From Planococcus citri (lineage: Eukaryota > Arthropoda > Insecta > Hemiptera > Pseudococcidae), in assembly GCF_950023065.1 (NCBI RefSeq), contig NC_088680.1:32414559-32478558 (forward strand): a DNA stretch of 64,000 nt, given 5' to 3'. How positions within the stretch are numbered: the first letter of the stretch is position 1; each line of letters begins with the position of its first letter. Below, piece after piece: positions 33,601-44,178 of this stretch. The translations under genes were made by a program, and so were the position numbers. Below the pieces are notes generated by a model, which saw nothing but the letters and a program-made list of their open reading frames with translations, made no database searches and was not told where the DNA came from.

Positions 33601-34865
33601 AAAGTTTGGACAGCATTTATATGTATGTTATTGTGCCAACGTGGGTTCAAGGAATGCAGTGAAATCTTTGACATATCCAACACTAGAATTCATCGAAATG
33701 AAAGACGTAAATGTTTTAAAAGCTAGCAGACACCATATAATTTTCAGAAACGGCCTCTTAAACTTCTACAAAAAAGTAGTCAAAATGGAAGACGGAAGTA
33801 AATTATAACCATCCAGCAGACACCGTATAATTGCATGAAATCATCTGCAAGAATTCTACAAAAAAAAACTAGTTTAAGAAAAACGGATGAAAGAACTTCC
33901 CAATTTCCTGCGAGAAGACGGACAATCGTAAAGCTCTTTTAGGTAAGTAATCATATAAATTTCACCATTTTTTAAAAAATGTTGTATGGGTAATATCACA
34001 TACACATTTGAATTATATGTACGTATTAATTTTTTGCTAATGTAACAATTCGTTTCTCACGTTTTCTTAATGAACGTTTTGTACTAGACTTTTCCTTCAT
34101 TTTTAGTGGTGGAAAATTAATATCAAGCACCACTTTATGAAAATTTAGATGTTGAGTTTTCAAAATAAAAATTCACAGGCTCCCCCTAATTCAAATTTTG
34201 TTACAGAAATTTAGGTGAGACCTAGCCAAGGGATCACAGTACACATCCACTTGTTTAGATTTGGGTTTTTCCAATTTCAAGTGTTCCATTTTTCAATTAA
34301 AAAAAAAGAGTACAATATTAGGCGACTTTGCCTTACTCATTATTTTGTAAGTGGTTGACTTCGAGGGTGATCAGCAAATCAGTCCTAGTAGTTTTGAAGG
34401 ATGGCAATGATGCAGAAGCATGCCTGTACTGTAATTATCTATATTCAAACTCAAAATTCCGAGAGAAATTGATCTTCGTGCAGTATTTGCAAATCTATCG
34501 TAAGTTTTTTTTCGTTTTTTGATTATCAGACCGACCCTTTTTGACCTCTATGAATAAACCAGTGAGTTCTGAAAACTTTACTTTTTTTTAAATCAGCAGT
34601 TTTGGGGCATGAATGTGCGCACTCAAGAAACTCATCGTCATCACCAATCTGATAAAAATAGTGAAATCGCTATCAGACAATAATCAGTCCATAAATTCAA
34701 CCAGACTAGAAAAACAATTTCCGTCTCACCACTTTGTAAAGTTTTGAAGACTTCATAGGTCATAACTGTTTATTGTTTATAATTTTTCCTCTTCGCTGCG
34801 GCTAATTCTATGAATTTTGAGTTTTTGGTTGTGCATGTGGTGTTCAATATTGTTGTATGTAAGTA
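33601..34865. other. Degenerate array-derived sequence, no intact gene
   Basis: 33680-33830 carries the CCAGCAGACACC...ATAATTT...CTACAAAAAAGTA block that recurs at 36.1, 36.6, 37.7 and 39.25 kb. 34540-34750 carries decayed cassette C and D pieces (ACCAGTGAGTTCTGAAAACT). Nothing codes convincingly. Confidence 0.55.
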
Positions 34866-35106
34866 CTCTCTAAATTTGAAGCAGTCAAATTTCACTGCTT
34901 AGCAGTCACGACATTTTGCCTTTTTAAAAGCGGTGGTTTTTTACTGCAAAACAGTGAAAATGTACTGAATTGATCAGTAAAAAATCATTTTGACTGACCA
35001 ATTCAGTAGATTTTCTACTGTTTTGTAGTAAAAAACCACTGCTTTCAGAAAGGCAAAATGTCGTGACTGCTAATCAGTGAAATTTGACTGTTTCAAATTT
35101 AGAGAG
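34866..35106. mobile_element. 241-bp palindromic MITE with TA target duplication
   Basis: Starts CTCTCTAAATTTGAAGCAG and ends with its near-complement; TA flanks both sides (34864-34865, 35107-35108). The two arms of about 115 bp are inverted copies nearly throughout. They contain CAGTAAAAAACCACTG-type words and GCAGTCACGACATTTTGCC. The unoccupied site can be compared with the paralogous sequence at about 27.12-27.16 kb. Tc1/mariner-type MITE. Confidence 0.85.
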
Positions 35107-35108
35107 TA

Positions 35109-35649
35109 AGTATTTAAGTAAGTCAAGTTTTGATCGAAGTATCCGAAACAGAGAAGATTTAATTGTAATTATTATGTTGTACCAAATTGAGGAAAATTTC
35201 GCCCAACACTTCCATTCCTTCGAACCAGGATCCCACTCCAAAAGACATCAGACTGGCCCTTTTTGGTCTTTCAAACAGAAACAGTGAGTTCTGAAAACTT
35301 GACTAAATTAAATCAGTGGGATCAAAGGAATGAAAGATGCAAAGCCACTGTATTCACCATTAAACCCCTAATAATGATAGACGGTAAATCAGTAGGTGCC
35401 AGTAGGCAACACATACTACCGAAGAGTCTATTAATCGACTTTTATGACTTAGCCATAAGCGGAGACGATTTAAAAAAATTGCCGCACTTTTCAAGTGAAC
35501 TTAACAGGCAATTCAGAAAAAAATATTCCTCTAATTCTACAGGAAAAAATCCTGTTTCAAACGCCCAAATAGAAAATTTAGAAGAACTAATAGATTCACT
35601 GATCTCCGGATCATTGAGATTACAGACTACCATAACAATCAATAGTTAA
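35109..35649 (+). pseudogene. Cassette C copy followed by an unrecognised 3' coding segment
   Basis: 35109-35330 is cassette C (GTAAGTCAAGTTTTGATCG to GTGAGTTCTG). The frame that continues to TAA at 35649 encodes RQHILPKSLLIDFYDLAISG, DDLKKLPHFSSELNRQFRKK and ENLEELIDSLISGSLRLQTT. This has normal protein composition. A related start, ending early, follows cassette C at 22.45 kb (shared QWDQRNERCKA). Function unknown. Confidence 0.35.
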
Positions 35650-36134
35650 AGAAAAACATAAGAAAGAAGAGATCTTCCGCATTTTTGAAGTGAATTCAAA
35701 CAAAAATTGTCTATAAAGCATAACTCTTTTTGGTATAAGTAATAATTTATAAATTTCACTATGTTGGATGGGTAATATCACACACCCATTTACCAAGTCA
35801 TTATTACCTACACTTTTTTTGCAGAGTACATTATTCAAAGTCAACAAAAAGTAGGCATGTTTGCAGTTTGTGATTGAATGATATGCATTAATTTTCACTG
35901 ACCTAACAATTCATTCTTCATGTTTTCTTAATAAACGTTTCATAATGCACTTTTTCTTCACAAATTTGGCTAGAATTTGATCGAGTTAGCTTGGTTTACT
36001 ACCTAGTGTTTTTCTCACAAAAATGTATAATGGAAACATTCAAAACCAAGTTGAAATATTAGACAAATGTACTAAAAGCCAGCAGACATCACATAATTTC
36101 AAGAAACAGACAGCGAGACTTCTACAAAAAAGTA

Positions 36135-36529
36135 TAGTCTGTTCACCAAAAGAAGGGACCGAGTCTAAACGCAAAGTTTTGTATTTGCAGCCAAATATTC
36201 GCGTTGCAATTTTCACTGAAAACTGAGGGTACGCTTACTTTAAAGTACAAAACACATTATCATGTTACGTAAATCGAAAAAGTATGTAGAATGAAGTACA
36301 AATTCTGATCTGGAATGAAATGAAATATTGAATAGAGGTATTTAGTTGAAATTAAATAGGAAAATTAACGTGGAAATGAAATTCAGTATTGAAGATTTGA
36401 ATACTCTCTTGCTGTTTATTCTAAGCGTACCTCGAATTCTCAATGATGGCCTCAACCGCAGCGCAAATATTTGGCCGCAAACAGAAACTTTTTTGTTCAG
36501 CTCGGTCCCTTCTTTCGGTGAACAGACTA
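36135..36529. mobile_element. 395-bp MITE with about 100-bp TIRs and TA duplication
   Basis: Starts TAGTCTGTTCACCAAAAGAA and ends with the inverted TTCTTTCGGTGAACAGACTA, flanked by TA on both sides. The arms match for about 100 bp (for example GCAAATATTTGGCCGCAAAC at the right). The surrounding sequence ACAAAAAAGTA/GTCAAAATGG is found uninterrupted at about 33765-33790, which gives the empty site. Tc1/mariner-type. Confidence 0.85.
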
Positions 36530-37069
36530 TAGTCAAAATGGAAGATGGAAGTGGATTATTATTACCATCCAGTATGACACCACATAAATGACAAGAAATC
36601 ATTCTGCTGCTAGAATTTTACAAAAAAGTAGAGAAAAAGGAGCAGTCTTGTTCTAATTATCTTTTCTCAAAACGGAATATCAATTTTCTTCGAAAAATAG
36701 TTGAATTTTCATGAAAAAAAAATTGGTTGATAAATAAATGTGTCAGATAGATATTCCAATTTGTTTTGAATACGTCAATCAAATAGATGTTTGAATTTTA
36801 AATTGAATGGGGGGGGGGATATTTGATGTGTCCATATTTAAACTGAATGGTTTTTGTTTAATAATTTGTTTTTTTTTGAGAAAAAAATTTCAGTTTTTTT
36901 TTTTTAAACATCTCGTATGAGTGATATGTAAATCACATATTTCTAAAGTAAGTAAATATATTTTTTTTTTTGCAAAAAACGAAGTAAATTAGTAACTTCT
37001 GTGGCAAAATTCGTAATTTTTTCTTCACATTTCATTTTATGAAAGAGACGAATCATTTATTTTTTGTTT
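36530..37069. other. Array-derived flank and AT-rich spacer
   Basis: Continues the array flank after the MITE, then low-complexity sequence with a G-run (36812-36820) and T-runs. No gene. Confidence 0.5.
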
Positions 37070-37790
37070 TTAGATTTGGCGACGTATTGAGCGTCCTTCA
37101 TATCCAAGTAGAGGAGACTGGTGGCGATATTGGAGAAGTTCTTACTGCTCAAAATATTTCACCTAGCGTAAGTATTCTTGTGTATAAGACTTTCCCTATT
37201 TGTGTAATGTGGTTCTTTATTCCTGCAGACAAGCAGACATATTGCATCGAATTTTTTTATTTTGTGTTTTATGATTGTTTTTTGTTTTTTCAAATGGCCC
37301 ATCCTTTGGGCCAGGATCCCACTCCAAAAGACATCAGACTGGCCCAATTTGGTCACCATAAACAAAACCCATGAGTTCTGAAAACTTCACTAAATTAAAT
37401 CAGTGGTTTTGACGCATGCATTTTTTTTTCCAAATTCAAAATATGGAATGCAATTTTGTTACAGTGCGCACCCAGATACTTGTCATTAATCTGATAAAAG
37501 TAGTAGAATTGCTATCAGACAAGAATCAGCCTATAATTCAACCTGACTACAAAAATAATTTCACTCTCATAAGTTCCATCATTGCTGGCCAACTTATGGC
37601 AGACTTTGATTTGAGGATTGATAGTTATAGATCCTAATAAATACGTATTGCTTGTAGCGAATGAGACAGCAAGATGTATTATGAAGAAAAGCAGTGAAAG
37701 CAAGCAGGCACCACATAATTTCAAATCAATAATTATTCGTTTGGGTAAGCTGTCATATAAATTTTCACCATTTTCCAAAAAATCGTGCTT
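37070..37790 (+). repeat. Exon-cassette array, unit 4 (B-C-D)
   Basis: B at 37074-37167 after TTTTTAG and before GTAAGT. C at about 37295-37375, with the donor changed to ATGAGT. D at 37464-37637, with TAATAAA at the stop. B carries the same extra base as unit 2. The A block is missing. Frames conflict between B and C, so it is probably not functional. Confidence 0.65.
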
Positions 37791-38299
37791 CAAACCGCGT
37801 TGTGATTATCGGAAATGCACCTTGAAATAGCGAAATTAATGCACAATACGTTATTGTTTTTTTATAATTTTAATTGGCATTTGGTAAGTACATAATATGT
37901 TTAGTTAGTTGTACATTATTTTCAAACAACAGAACGACCGTAAAACTGCCTCTTTTCTTTCTGTAGAACCTATCGTCGAAGAATGGTTGCAGGTAAATTA
38001 TTATTCTGTACAATCTACGCGCGTAGCTCGTGAACAGCTTTCGACTAATTTGGCCACTGGTTCTTTTATTTTGGCGCTGCCGATTTACTTGTTACTTTGC
38101 ATATCGCGAATTTGACGTGTCATTATGGATAGATTTTTTTGAAATATCGCGGCCAGAGAAAGTGTTTTTTGTTTTTTCAACAGGATATTGATTTTTCTGC
38201 AAACGAGAGACCATTTTCTAGCAACTGAGGCTTTCCAGGGTGTCCGATGTTCCTCTTCTTCAAGGTGGGCACAATTTCGAACCACTTAACAGTTAACCT

Positions 38300-39168
38300 G
38301 CCTCAAGAGTAAAACGTTCAACTACCAAATTTTCTGAAGAAGTGCCTGCGGCCGAGGCAATATTGTCTTTGGCCTCGAAAGCCATTGGACCATCCCCACA
38401 ATACGAAGAGCTGGCGTCATGTTCGAGGGGTCCTCCATCGTCATACGAGGAGGCGACCCAACGAGTAACCAGAAGTACTGCCATGAATGCGTCAGGTGGG
38501 GTGTATCCTGTAGTGGACATTTCTTCCGAAGATGAGGCAAAAGAGGTGACGGATGGCCCATCTAATGCTCTCGATCACAACTCGGCCCCAGCCCCAGTTC
38601 TTCCTCCAGTGCCGGAGGGAATTCCAGTCCATGAAAACTCCACAGGACGGTTTCCAAGGGCGAGAAGTTTTGATTTAGTATTTGTAGAAAAAGGGGAGCG
38701 GTTGAGGTAGTTTATTGAAAATTTTCTTTTTTGTTGATTATTTTGTAATTTTTTTTTTTGGTTTTTATTTCAGGCAACTGCTAGGAGGGCGCGAATTATT
38801 AGACTGACAACGCGTGACGTATGGTACACACCAGAGTGTGTATCTATTATAAAATACTTCGTGTGAATAAATGTGCTTCCACTCTACGAGGTGATCGGAA
38901 ATATCTATTTCTATATAGTGGCGACCACATCCGATGATCTGGTTGGCATACAACAAGTAAGTCCGCTGGATCTTTTCACTGCTTCGAATTCGCTTGTGAG
39001 GGGGAATGCCCATTACAATGTGTATCGCAGAAAAAGCAAACATGTTTTGATAAACCATAGTTGGATTGGTGCTCATGAGACGTCTGATACGGCGGCTTAC
39101 CCCCATGATTCCCCTGAGATGCTCCAGCTATGGATGCTGGTGGGTTAACAACCACTGGCATCGTTGCT
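38300..39168 (+). pseudogene. PPxY locus, copy 2
   Basis: Paralog of 20768-22271. Block 1 (about 38335-38662) encodes EEVPAAEAILSLASKAIGPS, a PPSSYEEATQRV segment (the PPSY of copy 1 becomes PPSSY here), an acidic SSEDEAKEVTDG tract and a Pro-rich end. The donor that copy 1 has is mutated (GGGCGAGA instead of GGGTAAGA). Block 2 starts after TTTATTTCAG at 38775 with ATARRARIIRL, is interrupted, and resumes 39003-39163 with HYNVYRRKSKHVLINHSW, SDTAAYPHDS and, in another frame, CWWVNNHWH. Block 3 and the transmembrane block are not found. Degenerate; family unknown. Confidence 0.5.
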
Positions 39169-42100
39169 TGGTAAGAAAATTGCACATATTATTTCGTTGT
39201 TTTCTGTTTTTATTTTATTTTTTTGCTGACAGGACTACAAAAGTAAATTTCCTCTCACGTACTAAACACAAGCAGACATCATATTATCCCAAAAAACCAC
39301 CTGCGACAATAATTCTGTGATAAGTAAGTTGTCATATAAAATTTCACCATTTTTCAATAAATGTTGGATGGGTAATATCGCATACCCATTTGTCATGATG
39401 TTACGTATTAAGACTTTTTTTGCAGAGTAGATTTATTTAAAGTCATCAAAAAAAAGTGATTATACATAATATGTTTGCACTGTGTGTTTGAATGATATGT
39501 ACCTACATCTTTAGCCAGCATAGAATTTCGGCACTCGAATTTTGACCAACTCTAAATTGAATTTTTTTTTGAAAATTTCAATAGGAAAATTGTTGGCCAA
39601 CTATGTTTATTGTAAAAACATTTTTCATTTTTTTTTTAAATTTTAAAATTCATCGAATTGAATTATTTTGACCATAAGGCATAAATTTAAAAAATGTTTA
39701 GAAAGGAAAATTGTTGACGAATTTTTCAATTTTAAGAGGTGAAGCGCTTATTCAGTCGTTTCATTCATTTTTTAAAAAAATGAAAATTCCTTGGTTTTGA
39801 AAAGGAACAGTATTTTAAATAAATATGTACATACATTCTTTGAAATTTATTGAACAATTTTACCGGCAGCACAGGCAAGGAAAACTGACTCGGGTTAAAC
39901 AAGAAGAAAACTTGCTACCACTCGTGTGTACCTATTACTAGGTATGCATAACAAACATCTTCGAATTTTATTCGAGTGAAAATTCTCCAATTTACGAGTA
40001 TAATAATAAAGGTGATTCTAACTCAGTATTTGTGTTTCATTTCATTCATCAAAAATTTTAGACCTTCTTTCTCCCCCTCCCTCTAAAAATTAACGATAAT
40101 TATCAATAAAGAGAGCCTGATTTTGGACTCAAAAATTCCTGTATGTTGAAAGGCGAAATTCCATTAATTTTTCAGGGTTCCCCTACTGCACACCATATTT
40201 TGAGAAATTCTTTCAAGTTCCCTCGTTTAATTAATCGCAAAAGACATTCAAAGCGAATAAATCACTGCGAGAAAATCGTCAACGAATTTGCGAAAATACG
40301 TGAAAGATATCAATACAATTGATTATACATACATATAAATGAACTACTACTACGTGGTATTTAAACCTCACGTTTCTACCCGACTCGAGAACAAATTTCA
40401 CCACATAAAATGAAACTCGAGATAAATCTCCACAACGCCCAAATTGTAATCCAGGTTCAATTTGGACAACCAGAGATCGGATTGAAAAAAAAAAAGAAAT
40501 ACAATCCAACAACGAAAATCGTACTATTCTCATTACACCCCCATCCTCATCCCTTCTTCAACCGGGTACACAATCTCTTTGGGCATCATATCGATTGAAA
40601 GAGAGCCAAACCTAACGAGAGAAGAAGAGAATAGTATACGCACACAGTACACATCTAAAACCAACCAAACACGTTGGCTGGCGTATCTATGCCGCCCATC
40701 CGGTCGCTTCAATGAGCTCGATTGCCTCAAATTGAAAAGAATAAATTACCTCAGCCCCCCCAAAAAAATCAACGATGACGGGGACGACATCATAAACTAA
40801 GTACCTCATTTTTCACGTAGTATATCAATACAATCATATTGATACACTCACTAGTCGAAGCAAATATGAAAACATCTCTGCTTTGAGTCTTCATACGAGT
40901 ATGGAGTACCAATTTCTCTAATTCGTTCATCAGATTGAACTTTTCTTTAAACCCCCCCCCCTCGATCATTCATGCATTCGGTACCTGTTCTAAGAACACG
41001 AGTATACGAAAGTGTTGGCAATGTGCAATTGCAAATCTAATAAAATTTCGACCTTCTCGATTCCCCAGCAGTTCATAGTTTATTGCATACATCGAAAATG
41101 AAACCATAGGTTGAAGCCAATAAAAAGTCCAGTCACAGGTACTCGTATATAGGCATCGGTGACAAATTGATTACACAGTAAAGGGATTATCATTCCATAC
41201 GACTATCAGGAATGCGCATTCGTTACCAAGACTCGGTGATTTCGTGGCACGTGAAAAAGGTAGAACTTATACATTATAATGGCAACGTAATCGAAATTTA
41301 CCTCTTATTGAGAGCTCGTCTATCGATACAAAATGTTGGCAAAAAAATAATCAAAACCGCGAACCTAGCACTATACCGCCATCATATCCGGCGACGATTT
41401 ATATCGCGAATTCATACGCACACACCAACACTGCACAGCACGTTTTTACATTTAATATACGATTGAAAAAAGACAAGTTAGCAGAATCGAAGCGAAACAC
41501 TGGTAATTAAAACAGCACACCAACGCAAAACGCAGATAGAATCGACAACCTAGCTATTTTTCTTCTTTTGCAATTTTTTTTCCAGCCAACGAAATAATAA
41601 CTAAAGAAGACGACGACGACGGCAATAAAACAACGCTGTTTTTGCTGCGTTCACGTGAACTCGATACGAGCACCTCGCATTTCACAACTACTGATTACGC
41701 ACAGTCGTCTCTTATCGCGTTACAAACGCCCGCGACGATAAAATTTCCCAACACAAGACTCTCTGCGCGGCGTCTTTTTCTAGCTCAACGTTCCAGGAGT
41801 ACGCGACGGATGGCGGTGGCCAAAGCGAGCTTCCAAGGTATAAACTTGCCACCGCACGAGAAAGAGATACGAAGAATAGGGGTGCGGTGAAAATTAGCCC
41901 CGACAACGGCGCAAACTCCGCTCAGTTTTGGGAGCGGCGGCGGGCCCGTTCGCTCTGACCTTTTTCACGTTCCACGATACCTCGGTCGCTCCTTCTATCT
42001 CGCTCGGTTTCGCTGGCTGATCCCGAGGACACCGCACCACCAGCTGAGTTTTGTACTCTTCTTTCTCTCTGTCTCTCATTTTATAGGCAGCGATGTTGTG

Positions 42101-43649
42101 TACGTGTGTGCGTGCCAGCCTGCGCCCAAATTCGCATGTTTGTAACGTACTCTATACAGCCCCCCAGCCCCCTCCACCAATCTACGTTTACGTATACGTA
42201 TATATTTAACGTTTTCCAGCATCGTCGTAAATACACCACCAACGTCTCCGCCACTCTGCCTCCTTTCAGCATGCAACTCAACTTCGTATCTGTCTCTGTC
42301 TCCTTCTCCATTACTCTTTTACACGCCGAGAGATATACGTACGTATGTATGTATACGCACGCATTAACCCCGAAATTCGCGACGGGTGTGGTCCTAACCC
42401 AGCCCATGGATACCCCCGAGTCCCCGACACACACACATTCTTCGACAGAGGACCTCGAGGGGATGATGGGACGCCACTAACGCCTGCACTCGTCCGCGGT
42501 CCGCACCTTTCAACGCACACACCCCGTTCAAAAGAATGTATCTCTACATTTTCTGACCCACATCCACTTCCGAGCCTCGCACTCTTTCCCCATGCTTTTC
42601 GTCTCTGCGGTTCGTACGCACTTTTCTCTTAAATACCCAAACTGGCAAAAGCTTCTCACTTCGGTTCACCTATAGAAGAGTCGTTCGAGTTTTCCATTCA
42701 TAAAAAAACGACGTCGCGTCGCCCACTTTCCCGCAGATGATTGTTTTCTTCTATGTGGTCAACGAGGTGTGTTCTATAAGCACTCTCAATGACCGCTGAA
42801 ATGCTAAACCAGATTATTCGTATAAGGTAACGAATGCATTTCTCGAATTTTATATTATTTGGACCAAAAATTGCGTACTCGAATGGATGAGAAAAAATGA
42901 ACTGTAATTACTGAGTCATTTTACATCAATTCGACCAAGAAGTGGTAAAGGGGGGGGGGGGGGTCAGCGATTGTTTTGAAATTTTTCCTGTGGAAAGACC
43001 TTTTGAAGGAATAGCCAATGGCCCAAATCGCAGCCTTCTAGCACTTTTTCAAAGGCTGCTAGGGGGTATCAAAGTTTTTAGTGAACTTGAAATATCATCC
43101 CAGTTCGAAAAATTTCAAAACGTCAAAAATTCTGAAAAAATATTATGGACAACTTTTCTTGCTGAACAACATATTCAAAAATGGGGATAGAATCATTTCG
43201 TAAAGTTAATGTTAAAAAAATTGAAAATTCGCGAAAAAAAATAAATGCGATTTTTTTATTTAAAACATGAAAAAAAAATTTTGATTGGTAAAGTTGACCC
43301 ATTTGACCCCTATTTTTACGTATCCGTTGAAAAAGCTTTAAAAAAATACTTTCATTCGACGAAATGAACTCATCACAAAAAAAATCAAAATTCGAAAAAA
43401 TTCAATTTTCAATTCCAAACATCAAAAAAAGTTTGAATTTATTCAGTCGTCTTGCGTATTTTGGCCTTTTTCTGTGACGTATTTCATGAAAAAGTTGATG
43501 AAAATTACATGACCCTACTTGAAAAACGACGTTCTAGGATGTTTCAAGATCCAGTTTAAGCATCCGACAGCAAAAATACCGAGTATTTTTCAAGGGTTTA
43601 AATTTTGAAAAAAATACTTCATCTACCAAACCATCAGGCTTGCGCTCCA
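39169..43649. other. No gene recognised
   Basis: 39240-39340 is array-flank sequence (AGCAGACATCATATTAT ... GTAAGTTGTCATATAAA). The rest holds AT-rich DNA to 41.6 kb, a more GC-balanced stretch at 41.6-42.65 kb with open frames on both strands but no family features, C-runs near 40956 and a G-run at 42949-42963. 41.9-42.65 kb could be a promoter or 5' UTR region; that is a guess from composition only. Confidence 0.4.
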
Positions 43650-43745
43650 AAGTCACTTTCGACACGATTGAAAAAAATGAATTTTTTGGGCCCAAATTGA
43701 TCAAAAAAATTCATTTTTTTTCAATCATGACGAAAGTGAGCTTGT
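43650..43745. repeat. Imperfect inverted repeat, arms about 40 bp
   Basis: CACTTTCGACACGATTGAAA near 43658 is complementary to TTTCAATCATGACGAAAGTG near 43719, and the inner AATGAATTTTTT/AAAAAATTCATT also pairs. Likely a small foldback or the remains of a MITE. Confidence 0.6.
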
Positions 43746-43999
43746 TTTGCTTTTTGTGAAATTTGAGCCTTCAAAAACTCACTTTTCTTGCAGGTTCCAA
43801 AATTAAACATTGAAACGTAAACATCCTACCATGGTACAGATTAAAAAACTCTCGCACCTCAGTGAAGAAAATTACATGAAATGCTTCTGCGGAGCTAGCG
43901 CCTTCGCGTCTCGATCTTTTCCTTTCTTATGTTATTTTTGTACCAATCCTAAAATGCAGAATTTCTCATTTTCTAATTTTTTATTCAATCGATACAGGC

Positions 44000-44178
44000 T
44001 GGCCACTTTGTTAGATCCACTATTTAAAGAAGCTGGATTCGTCACATCTAGCAACTACCGAACAAGTGTTGAAGCGTTGAAAAATAAAATTAGTCAGCAC
44101 TTTTCAAACGAAATCAGTGAAACTGAACCAACTTTGTCTCGGCCAACTACTGCTAAAAAGATTCCAAGTAATACGTGA
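44000..44178 (+). pseudogene. hAT-type transposase fragment (ZBED-like)
   Basis: After an acceptor-like TTCAATCGATACAG the frame encodes LATLLDPLFKEAGFVTSSNY, then RTSVEALKNKISQHF. L-A-T-x-L-D-P-x-F-K is the conserved block of hAT transposases and domesticated ZBED proteins, shortly before the C-terminal dimerisation region. It ends without the dimerisation domain (TGA 44176). The frame upstream (43810-44000) is not recognisable. Relic, or exon of a decayed hAT-derived gene. Confidence 0.65.

Noticed and set aside
42081..42632. Long open frames on both strands at 41.9-42.6 kb
   Set aside because: Both strands are open at once because of composition. They lack domain features, splice context or codon structure.
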